Shown here: piece after piece, positions 9,006-17,725 of the stretch
Layout of the letters: every line of letters begins with the position of its first letter
Numbering within the stretch: the stretch's first letter is position 1
Program-made: the position numbers and the translations under genes
Origin: an uncultured Saprospiraceae bacterium
GTDB taxonomy: Bacteria; Bacteroidota; Bacteroidia; Chitinophagales; Saprospiraceae
Length of the DNA: 45,937 nt
NCBI GenBank assembly: GCA_905480605.1
Contig: CAJQRD010000019.1
Span: 1 to 45,937, forward strand
Direction of reading: 5' to 3'
The notes under the pieces: model-generated
Told to the model about the DNA's origin: nothing
The model's database searches: none
The model's input: only the letters and a program-made list of their open reading frames with translations

Positions 9006-10010
9006 CTATATATTTGATGGTCTTAGAGCAAAAGGCATCAGTAATTTTAAATCACTTTCATTAATATTTACAAAACCAAACTTACCATCTAGGTATTCTG
9101 CAAGATATTCTTGTTCAGATTGACCAGGAGTTGGAATTAAAATTGCAGATTTTTCAAGCAGGAAATAGTCCATAATAGATGTATACCCAGAACGCGTAAT
9201 TATTTTTTCTGAAGACAAAACAACATTGTTGATTTCTTTCGCATCTAGACGATTTTTGACACACCAGCTTTTGGGATATTCAACCCTACTCAGCTTATTT
9301 GTCCCACGAACCAAAATAACGCTTTGCTTATAGTGTATTAAATGATCAACCAGTTTTTCCTCCAGTTTAGTTCTTGCAGGTTCTGGCCCTGACAAGATAA
9401 TACCTAAAGAATATTTAATAGAAGCTTTGGCTTTTTTTAGACGTGAAACAGGGCCAATAAATCGTATGTTTTTTAGGTTAACGTTTTGACTTAGTTTGCC
9501 AGAAAGAAGATGGTCATTGTTATCGAGTACCCAAATTTCTTGAAAGCGATTTAGGAAAAATCTATTAACAATATTTAAAAGAAAGGCAAAGAATTCATTT
9601 TTACTATGAAGACTTAATTGATGAGTAATAAAAGTGGTGTGAGTTTTATTGGACCAAAATCCAAATCGACTATCAGAAATAATATAATCCGGGTTGTGCT
9701 CTTTGACTATAGTTTTTAATGCAAAATGTTCTTTCACTATTGCATTTAGAATATTAAAACTATTACTGAAAACAATACTGAAAAGTGATTTGCCTTTGTA
9801 CTTAACTTTGTAGGCAGGTAATTTGATTTTCTCTAAATCCGGAAATTCATCAGACAACAATTCGAGTGCCTCTCCGTCAGAAGCAATAATAACATTTTTG
9901 CCTTGACTAATGCAATGCCTTATTAAAGGAATACATCTTGTGGCGTGACCCAAACCCCAGTTAAGCGGTGCGATTATTATTTTTTGTGCTTTATTTGGAA
10001 GCGGAAACAT
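9006..10010 (-). CDS. MurG-like (GT28-type) glycosyltransferase
   Basis: The 334-aa protein opens with a nucleotide-sugar glycosyltransferase B fold: KIIIAPLNWGLGHATRCIPL (residues ~10-29), comparable to the GHxxR glycine loop of MurG-like enzymes. The C-terminal half contains the donor-side block LGIILSGPEPARTKLEEKL, the SEKIITRSGYTSIMDY segment and the family's IPTPGQSEQEYLAEYL motif. No signal peptide or membrane helix is evident, so it probably acts at the inner face of the membrane. Donor and acceptor cannot be read from sequence. The gene starts 6 bp after the RNase E/G stop on the same strand, so they share a transcript. Confidence 0.75.
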   Translation of the reverse strand: MFPLPNKAQKIIIAPLNWGLGHATRCIPLIRHCISQGKNVIIASDGEALELLSDEFPDLEKIKLPAYKVKYKGKSLFSIVFSNSFNILNAIVKEHFALKTIVKEHNPDYIISDSRFGFWSNKTHTTFITHQLSLHSKNEFFAFLLNIVNRFFLNRFQEIWVLDNNDHLLSGKLSQNVNLKNIRFIGPVSRLKKAKASIKYSLGIILSGPEPARTKLEEKLVDHLIHYKQSVILVRGTNKLSRVEYPKSWCVKNRLDAKEINNVVLSSEKIITRSGYTSIMDYFLLEKSAILIPTPGQSEQEYLAEYLDGKFGFVNINESDLKLLMPFALRPSNI

Positions 10011-10016
10011 GCAATG

Positions 10017-11567
10017 TTATCCTAGTCTTATCTCGTCATCAAATTTGTTGAAGAATCGATATTCATTAATATGATAATCTTGATCGATTTCTAATTTGAT
10101 CCACTTTTTAAATTTCAAGTACCACTCAATTTGCTTTGTCTTTATACCTTTTTTGAGGTACGCATATATAAATGGATGCACTCGTAATTTGACATCCATA
10201 TTTGGATAAGCCTCGATGATAAACTTCACTTGTCGTTCGATCTCATCAGGTACTAATTGCGCTGGTTCAATCTTTCCTGTTCCTTTACAAGAAGGGCATA
10301 CTTCAAGGGTGTTTATTTTGATTGCAGGTTTAACACGCTGTCTTGTGATTTGCATTAAACCGAATTTACTTAATGGTAAAATCGTGTGTTGAGCACGATC
10401 ATCCTTCATAAATTCTTTCATTTTACTGTAGAGAATGTTTTTATTCTCCTTATTTCGCATATCGATATAATCGATAATAATCAATCCTCCTATATCTCTT
10501 AGTCTTAATTGTCGTGCGATCTCTTTTCCGGCTTCCAGATTCACTGATAAAGCAGAAGATTCCTGGTCATTGGATTGTCCTTTTGGACCACTGTTAACAT
10601 CAACAACATGCATAGCTTCTGTGCTCTCAATTACGAGATATGCACCGCTAGACATTGTAGGCGTTTTACTGAAAGAGGACTTAATTTGGCGGTTTATGCC
10701 GTAATGCTCAAACAGTGGTTTTTTACCTTTATAGTAATTGACCATTTTTGAAGATTCAGGAGCAACATTTTGTAAATATGATTTTGCTCCATTAAACAAT
10801 TCTTCATCATTGATGACAATCTTATTGAAAGAATCATTTATTAAATCTCTAAGAATTGTTTTTGTTTTATCAACTTCACTAAGCAGTCTGCCAGGTTTTG
10901 CACCATTTTTCAGTTGCTCAATAACCTCTTTCCATTTATTGGTAAGATTGGTTATTTCTTCGTGAAGGTCTGCCACTTTTTTACCTTCTGCGGCAGTTCT
11001 AACTATGAAACCAAAGTTTTTAGGCTTAATGCTTTCAATTAAAACTTTAAGTCTTTTGCGCTCTTCTGGATTAACAATTTTCTTTGAGACAGCAACGGTA
11101 TTTCGAAAAGGAGTAATCACCATAAACCTGCCTGCAAGAGTCAGTTCACATGTTAGCCTTGGTCCTTTTGTAGAAATAGGTTCTTTAAGAATTTGAACCA
11201 AAACATTTTGCTTCTTCTCAAATACACGATCAATCTTACCGTTTTTGTCATTTTCTGATTCTAAAATGAAATCATCGAGTAATCTGCCATGGAGTTGTTT
11301 GTCCAAGGCATGCCTAGTAAGTTTTTGGACAGATTTTATTTGAGGTCCTAGATCAGTATAATGCAAAAATGCATCCTTTCTAACACCGACATCTACAAAT
11401 GCGGCATTAAGACCAGGACGTAACATCTTGATACTACCTAAAAATATATCTCCCACGCTGAATTGAACATCGTTTGATTGTGTATGAAGCTCAACGAGCT
11501 TACGATCTTCAAGTAAGGCTATTTCGACGTTATTGGGAGTTGAATTTACTATTAACTCCTTTTCCAA
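10017..11567 (-). CDS. rng: ribonuclease E/G family endoribonuclease
   Basis: A 516-aa RNase G-size enzyme for single-strand mRNA and rRNA cleavage in the cytoplasm. An S1-like domain lies at residues ~35-130 (VGDIFLGSIKMLRPGLNAAFVDVG). The catalytic metal-binding aspartates are Asp323 (HVVDVNSG) and Asp366 (IIIDYIDM). The zinc-link CPSCKGTG (Cys424, Cys427) bridges dimers. The only sensible start is TTG at 11565-11567: the N-terminus MEKELIVNSTPNNVEIALLED aligns with family N-termini, and no in-frame ATG lies just upstream. The long C-terminal scaffold of E. coli RNase E is absent. The next gene starts 6 bp on. About 230 bp separate it from the ribosomal protein ORF upstream. Confidence 0.93.
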   Translation of the reverse strand: MEKELIVNSTPNNVEIALLEDRKLVELHTQSNDVQFSVGDIFLGSIKMLRPGLNAAFVDVGVRKDAFLHYTDLGPQIKSVQKLTRHALDKQLHGRLLDDFILESENDKNGKIDRVFEKKQNVLVQILKEPISTKGPRLTCELTLAGRFMVITPFRNTVAVSKKIVNPEERKRLKVLIESIKPKNFGFIVRTAAEGKKVADLHEEITNLTNKWKEVIEQLKNGAKPGRLLSEVDKTKTILRDLINDSFNKIVINDEELFNGAKSYLQNVAPESSKMVNYYKGKKPLFEHYGINRQIKSSFSKTPTMSSGAYLVIESTEAMHVVDVNSGPKGQSNDQESSALSVNLEAGKEIARQLRLRDIGGLIIIDYIDMRNKENKNILYSKMKEFMKDDRAQHTILPLSKFGLMQITRQRVKPAIKINTLEVCPSCKGTGKIEPAQLVPDEIERQVKFIIEAYPNMDVKLRVHPFIYAYLKKGIKTKQIEWYLKFKKWIKLEIDQDYHINEYRFFNKFDDEIRLG

Positions 11568-11795
11568 GCCAATATTTTTTATAGCAATGTAGTTTTTTGG
11601 TCCCTATTACATACACTTGTATATCAATAGAGCCCTTAAACCTGAATCGTTAAAGTGGAAATCCTTTTGACAGAGAATTTAGACAAATTAGAAGCTTATT
11701 TAATTGCTTACAAAAAGACAATTTAATGCTAAGAACTCAAATAAACAATTCAGGTCAATGGATACAGACCATAAAAAACTACAAATACAAATTAA

Positions 11796-11891
11796 TTATT
11801 TGTTCTTTTTCTTGTGTCTGTTCTTTCTAAGTCTCTTTTTTCTTTTGTGAGTAGAGATCTTATGACGTTTTCTTTTTTTACCGCAAGGCAT
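11796..11891 (-). CDS. AURKAIP1/COX24-domain small ribosomal protein (bS22/mS38-like), 31 aa
   Basis: A 32-codon ORF, shorter than usual annotation cut-offs. It begins MPCGKKRKRHKISTHKRKKR and ends in further Lys/Arg/Asn/His residues, with more than half of all residues basic. This is the pattern of the AURKAIP1/COX24 family, which includes mitochondrial mS38 and mycobacterial bS22, small-subunit proteins near the decoding region. The gene starts 13 bp after the TPR lipoprotein stop, which itself starts 3 bp after the HU stop. HU, TPR protein and this protein therefore probably form one operon. The assignment rests on composition and remembered family sequence, not on a search. Confidence 0.8.
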   Translation of the reverse strand: MPCGKKRKRHKISTHKRKKRLRKNRHKKKNK

Positions 11892-11904
11892 ATTTATAAT
11901 TTTT

Positions 11905-12693
11905 TTATTTTAAATCACATTTCTTTTGTTCCTCTTGAGCTTTAACCGAATCACCTTTTTTTCTGTAGACTTCTGCCAACAGACAATGTGCTTCTTTATT
12001 GCTAGGGTCGAGAGAAACGACTTTGGATAATCGTTCAACACTTTTATCTAGTTGATTAGTTCCAAGTCCTAATCTTCCCAATTGCAATAGTACTGGTATA
12101 TTCTCTGGATACTTTTTATTTAATTCCAGTAACATCAGTATTCCTTTCATTGGATTGTTCTCCTCAGGAAGATCGACATAGCTTAATGCTAAGTTGATCT
12201 TGCTGTCTATATTCTCAGAATTGATCGACAGTACATTTTCAAAAGCATTTCTACTTTTAATTATAGCATGTTTTTTCTCTATTTCATCCGAAACACGCTG
12301 TGATGCAATCCCGAAGGTTGTTCCCGCAATACTCCATGCTTGTTCAGTGTTTTCTAAAAGTGCTATTTTTTCAGCGTACGAACCCGAAATTATGGGCTGT
12401 TTCTCAGAATACCATAATGATGCCAAAGACTTATAAATATCAAGCTTTGTACTGTCTGAAGAGCTTTTCTGTAACTTGCCTTCTAACAATATAAGGTCAC
12501 TTCTACCATTTGTAGACATTTGTGGTCTTGCTTCTCGAATAAGTCGATCAACACTAATCAATTCAATATTGTTGGCTCTTGACTTTTCAACAGCTATTTG
12601 GTCTTTGTTTTTTGTCTCACACCCAAAATAGAGAACAGCAAACAGACCTAAAAAACAAAGAATCGCAATAGATTGTATATTGGGTCTGTTCAT
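11905..12693 (-). CDS. TPR-containing membrane-anchored protein or lipoprotein
   Basis: A 262-aa protein whose N-terminal hydrophobic stretch (residues ~9-24) ends in YFGCETK. This is either a lipoprotein signal with a weak lipobox or a simple anchor. The C-terminal half shows tetratricopeptide repeats: NALSYVDLPEENNPMKGIL, a block around LLQLGRLGLGTNQLDKSVERL, and NKEAHCLLAEVYRKKGDS. TPRs bind other proteins; the partner is unknown. The gene lies between HU and the 31-aa ribosomal protein with gaps of 3 and 13 bp, a layout that I believe recurs in Bacteroidota. Confidence 0.75.
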   Translation of the reverse strand: MNRPNIQSIAILCFLGLFAVLYFGCETKNKDQIAVEKSRANNIELISVDRLIREARPQMSTNGRSDLILLEGKLQKSSSDSTKLDIYKSLASLWYSEKQPIISGSYAEKIALLENTEQAWSIAGTTFGIASQRVSDEIEKKHAIIKSRNAFENVLSINSENIDSKINLALSYVDLPEENNPMKGILMLLELNKKYPENIPVLLQLGRLGLGTNQLDKSVERLSKVVSLDPSNKEAHCLLAEVYRKKGDSVKAQEEQKKCDLK

Positions 12694-12696
12694 AAT

Positions 12697-13011
12697 TTAA
12701 GACGTTGTATTGTTGTCTTCTGGTAATGAGTTTACATTTTCTTTTACATGATCAACAAATATTTTTGCTGGCTTGAAAGATGGGATATAATGCTCAGGAA
12801 TTTCAATAGCAACATTCTTTTTAATGTGCCTACCTATCTTCTTTGCTCTTTTCTTAATAACGAAAGAACCGAAGCCTCTGATATAAACATTTTCGCCTGA
12901 AGCCAAAGCATCTTTTACTTCCTTAAAGAATTCCTCCAACGACACCAATACGTCTACTTTTGGAACTCCAGTCTTCTCTGCAATCGTATTTACTAAATCG
13001 GCTTTTCTCAT
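12697..13011 (-). CDS. HU/IHF-family nucleoid DNA-binding protein
   Basis: A 104-aa member of the bacterial histone-like family that bends and compacts DNA. The hallmark beta-arm entry GENVYIRGFGSFVIKKRAKKIGR (residues ~39-61) is followed by the FKPAKIFVDHV segment. The N-terminal helices (KADLVNTIAEKTGVPKVDV) are canonical. The arm lacks the usual RNP sequence and the C-terminal tail is slightly long, as in other Bacteroidota paralogues, so HU versus IHF cannot be decided. It is first in a tight unit with the TPR protein. The upstream gap of 323 bp is shared with divergent yicC. Confidence 0.92.
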   Translation of the reverse strand: MRKADLVNTIAEKTGVPKVDVLVSLEEFFKEVKDALASGENVYIRGFGSFVIKKRAKKIGRHIKKNVAIEIPEHYIPSFKPAKIFVDHVKENVNSLPEDNNTTS

Positions 13012-13251
13012 ACCAGTGTAATTTGTTGATTAATAAGTATTTATGTTCATGTTTTTTGAACCGGACGCCAAATTTCGGAAAAATTATCATACAAGGAAAC
13101 TATTCACCCTATTTTTTAACAATTAAAACGAATATTTATTTTCTTAATCTAAGTTACTCTGTTTCAATAATATAGATTATGGCACAGTCTTTTCAGTAAT
13201 TATTAAGTTATAAGCCCTAAATATTGGTCTTTATCAATATTTTAACTAACA

Positions 13252-13280
13252 TTTGTCCATATTTAGAAAAAATAATTTTG
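13252..13280 (+). promoter_or_regulatory. predicted promoter of yicC-gmk-apaG
   Basis: TAATTTTG (13273-13280) matches the -7 consensus TAnnTTTG. TTTG (13252-13255) is a -33-like element with a 17-nt spacer. The start codon at 13335 would leave a ~48-nt leader. The rest of the 13012-13334 interval shows no other gene, and I found no clear promoter for HU on the other strand. Confidence 0.5.
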
Positions 13281-13334
13281 TTACCTGACTTTTTATTCGA
13301 TTTTGACAGAATAAAAGCCAACAATTAGAACTTT

Positions 13335-14210
13335 ATGATATTATCTATGACCGGCTATGGTCAGGCTTCGGGCCAGATTGGCAACAAATCTTATAGAATT
13401 GAGATCAAATCCCTCAACGGTAAGACAACAGACATAAGACTTAAAACGAATGCCAATCTTAGAGACAAAGAGTTGGAGCTGCGAAAAATGATCCTCGAAA
13501 CGGGTTGTAGGGGTAAATTTGAAGTAAGCGTAATTATGGAATCATCATTAGGGGAAAATGATTTTAAGTTTAATAAAAACCTCATGCAAAGTTACTTCAA
13601 TGAGTTGACGAGCTTTGCCAATGAAAACAAAATTGAAAAAGGAGATATTCTACAATCAATCATCAGATTGCCAAACATTGTGCAACAAACAGACTCTGAA
13701 ATGAGTGATGAAGAGTGGAAAGGCTTAAAAGCTCTAGCCATTGAAGCTTTAGGAAATCATACTTCATTTAGAGTAGCAGAAGGAAAGTCCCTGGAAGTAG
13801 ACATTGTCGCAAGGGTCAAAAACATTGCACAACTCTTAAAAGATATTGAACAGTATGAAGATGAACGTATCACAGCACTAAGAGAGCGCATCAAGAAAAA
13901 TCTAACCCAGTATCTTTCTAAAGAAAATGTGGACGAAAATCGTTTTGAGCAAGAAATAATTTTCTATTTAGAAAAATTAGATGTCAACGAAGAAAAAGTA
14001 AGGTTGGCTCAGCATTGCAAATACTATCAAGAGCAAGTTGATCTTCAACAAATTGAAAAAGGAAAAAAGCTGTCATTTATTACACAAGAAATGGGTCGCG
14101 AAATTAATACCTTGGGTGCGAAAGCTCAGCAATCTGACATTCAACAGATTGTTGTAAATATGAAAGATGAATTGGAAAAGATAAAAGAACAGGTTTTAAA
14201 TATTTTATAG
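13335..14210 (+). CDS. yicC: YicC/YloC-family endoribonuclease
   Basis: A 291-aa protein with the conserved N-terminus MILSMTGYGQASGQ and the C-terminal family block KGKKLSFITQEMGREINTLGAKAQ (residues ~246-269). YicC-like proteins are endoribonucleases acting on RNA in the cytoplasm; that is family knowledge and not visible as a classic nuclease motif. The length matches the usual ~290 aa. It leads a plus-strand operon with gmk (3-bp gap) and apaG (2-bp gap). The yicC-gmk pairing is common in bacteria. Confidence 0.93.
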   Translation: MILSMTGYGQASGQIGNKSYRIEIKSLNGKTTDIRLKTNANLRDKELELRKMILETGCRGKFEVSVIMESSLGENDFKFNKNLMQSYFNELTSFANENKIEKGDILQSIIRLPNIVQQTDSEMSDEEWKGLKALAIEALGNHTSFRVAEGKSLEVDIVARVKNIAQLLKDIEQYEDERITALRERIKKNLTQYLSKENVDENRFEQEIIFYLEKLDVNEEKVRLAQHCKYYQEQVDLQQIEKGKKLSFITQEMGREINTLGAKAQQSDIQQIVVNMKDELEKIKEQVLNIL

Positions 14211-14213
14211 ATA

Positions 14214-14798
14214 ATGGATAGCGATAATTCTAAATATGATATGGTTGTTTTTACTGCACCTTCTGGAGCTGGTAAAACCACGATAGTTAGGCACTTACTA
14301 AATAAATATAAAGAAAAGTTAGGGTTTTCTATTTCTGCTACTACAAGAGATAAAAGAAGCACTGAGGTTGATGGCAAGGACTATTATTTTCTAAACAATG
14401 AGGAGTTCAAAGAAAAAATAAAAGAAGGTAAGTTTATTGAATGGGAAGAAGTATATCCAGATAAGTATTATGGCACTCTAAAATCTGAAGTTGACAGATT
14501 GCTAGACGCCGGAAAAAAATTGCTATTTGATATTGAAGTTAAAGGTGCTGAGAATTTAAAAGCCAAATACAAAGAACGTTGTTTGGTGGTCTTTGTAAAA
14601 CCTCCTTCGTTTAGAGCATTGGTACAAAGATTGCTAGATCGTAAAACAGAAACTGCACAAAGTTTTGAAAAACGCATCAAACGCATCAAAAAGGAATTGC
14701 TATTTGAACATTCCTTTGATAAGGTATTGTTAAATGATGTGCTCGAAGAAACTTTAAGCAACGCAGAGCAATTAATAGAAGAACATATATTTTCTTAA
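14214..14798 (+). CDS. gmk: guanylate kinase
   Basis: Gmk phosphorylates GMP to GDP with ATP. The P-loop APSGAGKTT includes Lys21. The GMP-binding region is SISATTRDKRSTEVDGKDYYFLN, and the downstream EGKFIEWEEVYPDKYYGT and DIEVKGAENLK blocks are standard. At 194 aa it is within the normal 190-210 range. It sits 3 bp after yicC and 2 bp before apaG, so it is the middle gene of an operon. Confidence 0.96.
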   Translation: MDSDNSKYDMVVFTAPSGAGKTTIVRHLLNKYKEKLGFSISATTRDKRSTEVDGKDYYFLNNEEFKEKIKEGKFIEWEEVYPDKYYGTLKSEVDRLLDAGKKLLFDIEVKGAENLKAKYKERCLVVFVKPPSFRALVQRLLDRKTETAQSFEKRIKRIKKELLFEHSFDKVLLNDVLEETLSNAEQLIEEHIFS

Positions 14799-14800
14799 AA

Positions 14801-15193
14801 ATGGTTTTAGAAACAAAAACAACAGATGGTATAACAATTAGAATTGGTTCTTTTTATGAAGAGAACTCATCTAGGCCACTGCACCATTATTTTGCCTTTT
14901 CCTACGTTGTTGAAATTGAAAACAACACTGCATTTGACGTACAACTATTAAGGCGTTATTGGTTGATCAAAGACTCTAATGCTGATGTCAAAGAAGTAGA
15001 AGGCGAAGGAGTCATAGGTCAGCAACCCATTATTAAGCCAGGAGAAATGCACAATTATTCTTCTTGGTCACCCTTGGCTACTCCTATCGGAAAAATGACC
15101 GGATATTACACCATGAAGCGCATGCTTGATGGCAGTATGTTTAAAGCTTATATTCCAGAATTTCCGTTAGTAGCGGGGTTTGTTAATAATTAA
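14801..15193 (+). CDS. apaG: ApaG protein (DUF525)
   Basis: A 130-aa single-domain ApaG fold, an immunoglobulin-like beta sandwich of ~125 aa. Recognisable blocks are YFAFSYVVEIENNTAFDVQLLRRYWLIKD, VEGEGVIGQQPIIKPGE and PIGKMTGYYTM. The glycine-rich GEGVIGQQP loop, proposed elsewhere to bind pyrophosphate, is intact. The biochemical role is not settled; E. coli apaG has been tied to Co2+/Mg2+ phenotypes. The downstream 75 bp to the convergent receptor gene are AT-rich with only a weak hairpin. Confidence 0.93.
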   Translation: MVLETKTTDGITIRIGSFYEENSSRPLHHYFAFSYVVEIENNTAFDVQLLRRYWLIKDSNADVKEVEGEGVIGQQPIIKPGEMHNYSSWSPLATPIGKMTGYYTMKRMLDGSMFKAYIPEFPLVAGFVNN

Positions 15194-15268
15194 CTTTTTA
15201 ATTAAAATTAATGCGTAAGAATTAAGAATTCGAAATAGTTTGCGCTTAGCTGGAAATTATCCTTACTC

Positions 15269-17725
15269 TCACATATCGAATCTAACAGCCAATACAACAT
15301 GACGACCTGGTGCACTTAATCCAGAAGCAAATGGTCTATAGTGAACATCCAGAATGTTATCTACCCCACCACTTAGAGTTATAGAATCGCTGAGTCTATA
15401 TTGTGCATTTACACCAATATTGTGCCACGCAGGTGAACCATCAACTGTGGCTTGATCTGGATTGTCAACGCTGCCCCCAAAGTCTTCAATGTTTTTCCAA
15501 AGATTAAATTGCCAATTAAATTGAACATCAAGTTTCTTGGTATTGTAGCTCAAAGATGAATTCCCAAAAGTCGGTGGAATATGACCTAACGGGGACACCT
15601 CTCCTTCACTGTTTTTAGATTCTCCTTTCTGAAAATTAATATTACTTCTAAACCTAAATTGAGACGTTATATCCGCTTCCAATTGAACAGAGATTCCTCT
15701 TATATTTCCAGAATTTGCATTCACATTACCTGTTACATTTAAAGTATCTCCACGGTTTATATATACACTTGAGCCATCGGGCAATTGAAATTCTTCTCTT
15801 ACAATGGCATCGCTTAATTGCGTCAAATATCCTGTAAGACCTAAGGCTATTTTCTTTTTCCGGTATTCAATTGTCAATTCATTGTTCCAAACTTTTTCTG
15901 AATCTAAATTGGGATTGGGCACAGTTATTTCATCTCCATTCACACGTATTTTCGCCAAATCATCTACATTAGGAGACCTGAAAGAAGTACCCGTAGATGC
16001 CTTAAAAGTGAAGCCCCCCGAGACAACATTAACTCCAGATATTCCAACCAAAGCACTGTTTTTATTGGTTATCCCTTCATAAAAAAATGAAGGCCATTCA
16101 AAAACGTCACTCCTGCTATATTCAATATTTACCGTTTGATTTGTCCATCTTAATCCATTGATCCATATAATTGATGAATCCCTATTTTGCCAATTGTGCT
16201 GAGCATAAATTCCAAAGTTCTTCAATTGACTACCTCCGCTTGGGTATCTTGCTAAAATATCACTTGCTATTGTCGTGATAGATGAATATGGATTGGTTCG
16301 TGAAAATGCTGTAGACTTTACATCGTTGTAATGATAATCTATACCATATACCAATTTATGATTTTGATGCAATCTTTTGTTAAAGTCTAAAGTCATACCA
16401 AACACCTGAACGTCTTCATTCTGATTTTCCTCTACTGTGTCATTCAAGTTTCTACTGATACGATCTTCCGCTATTTTTTGGAATGATCCGATAAACTTAA
16501 CCTTATCAAATAGTGCTGTCTTATTGGAATAGGTCAACTTAGGTGAGATTAGAAGTCTTTTTTGCGGGCCATAATACCATTCTGCATATCTTAGATTACC
16601 ATTGCGATATTCTGCAAGATTATCATAACGTGGAATATCACTGCTGTTGGAATATTGAAGATTCAATTCCGTTTTTATATCATCTGATACCAAGAATGCC
16701 CACTTTTGCAATATGTCATATTGGTTATAGCCAGTACCAACTTGAACGTTTGGGTTTGCATTCATTTGAACAACATCTTCCCCATTTATTATTTCAACAA
16801 AATTAGGTCGCAATCCAAATTCAGGATAATCCTTTGAACGATTAGAGCCCGTTCTTAAATCGCCAAATTCTGAGAATGTTATACTTGTAAGAACCCCCAA
16901 TTTTTTCTTAGAAAAATTATGATCAATATGAAATCGTTTTTCATTATTTGATGAATTGAACCTGGCGTATGCAGAAATTCTATGTTTGGAATTAATTGAT
17001 TCATCAAAGTTTAGCAAGGGTGACTTTGTTCTGAAGTGAATAACACCTCCTAGTGCCTCGCTTCCATAAAGCAAAGAGCCAGCACCAAATATCACTTCAG
17101 CTTGGTCAAGGATTGATGGATCAATTGTAATAGCATTTTGAAGGTGCCCATTTCTATAAATAGCATTGTTCATTCTAACACCATCAACAACAAGCAGTAT
17201 TTTGTTGGCCTCAAACCCTCTTAATGTTGGACTACCACCGCCAAGTTGGCTTTTCTGAATATACGCACCCCCGTTCAATCCAATGGCATCTGCACTGTTT
17301 TGGGCACTTGATTTGTATATCTCTTCTGATGTAATGCGTTGTATTTGATAAGGCAGGTCCATAGGCCTCGCATTAGTCCGGCCTACAATCACTACTTCTT
17401 CTAATATCTGATTATCAGTGATTAACTGTATAACATTGTTGTTCCTTTCGACCTCTGACCAACGGACTTTCAAGTCTTTAAATCCTACATATTCTAAATA
17501 AAAAAAGGTATTTTCTGTTGGAATCTTTTTCAATTCGAATTGGCCATTGAGATCAGTAGTGGTTTGATTTGTTGCATATGAAACATAGACACCAACCAAT
17601 GGATCATTATTATTGTCGTCTATAACGGTTACTGTTAATTGACAATATCCGCTGTTTAAAAACAATGAAACAAAAGCAATAATACTAAGCCATTGGCAAT
17701 AAAATAGCGAACGTCGTTCCTTCAT
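15269..17725 (-). CDS. TonB-dependent outer-membrane receptor (haemin-receptor-like)
   Basis: An 818-aa receptor. A signal peptide (residues 1-29, ending YCQ) precedes a carboxypeptidase-regulatory-like beta domain (~30-105). The plug (~115-225) contains GGGSPTLRGFEANKILLVVDGVRMNNAIYRNGHLQNAITID and GSLLYGSEALGGVIHFRTKSP. A 22-strand-type barrel ends in an aromatic-terminated strand (VVLAVRFDM). The plug wording resembles haemin/haemoglobin receptors, but the ligand is an inference. The ATG lies inside the 3' end of the histidine kinase gene (41-bp overlap), so the two genes are translationally linked. No TonB or ABC transporter gene is adjacent. Confidence 0.9.
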   Translation of the reverse strand: MKERRSLFYCQWLSIIAFVSLFLNSGYCQLTVTVIDDNNNDPLVGVYVSYATNQTTTDLNGQFELKKIPTENTFFYLEYVGFKDLKVRWSEVERNNNVIQLITDNQILEEVVIVGRTNARPMDLPYQIQRITSEEIYKSSAQNSADAIGLNGGAYIQKSQLGGGSPTLRGFEANKILLVVDGVRMNNAIYRNGHLQNAITIDPSILDQAEVIFGAGSLLYGSEALGGVIHFRTKSPLLNFDESINSKHRISAYARFNSSNNEKRFHIDHNFSKKKLGVLTSITFSEFGDLRTGSNRSKDYPEFGLRPNFVEIINGEDVVQMNANPNVQVGTGYNQYDILQKWAFLVSDDIKTELNLQYSNSSDIPRYDNLAEYRNGNLRYAEWYYGPQKRLLISPKLTYSNKTALFDKVKFIGSFQKIAEDRISRNLNDTVEENQNEDVQVFGMTLDFNKRLHQNHKLVYGIDYHYNDVKSTAFSRTNPYSSITTIASDILARYPSGGSQLKNFGIYAQHNWQNRDSSIIWINGLRWTNQTVNIEYSRSDVFEWPSFFYEGITNKNSALVGISGVNVVSGGFTFKASTGTSFRSPNVDDLAKIRVNGDEITVPNPNLDSEKVWNNELTIEYRKKKIALGLTGYLTQLSDAIVREEFQLPDGSSVYINRGDTLNVTGNVNANSGNIRGISVQLEADITSQFRFRSNINFQKGESKNSEGEVSPLGHIPPTFGNSSLSYNTKKLDVQFNWQFNLWKNIEDFGGSVDNPDQATVDGSPAWHNIGVNAQYRLSDSITLSGGVDNILDVHYRPFASGLSAPGRHVVLAVRFDM

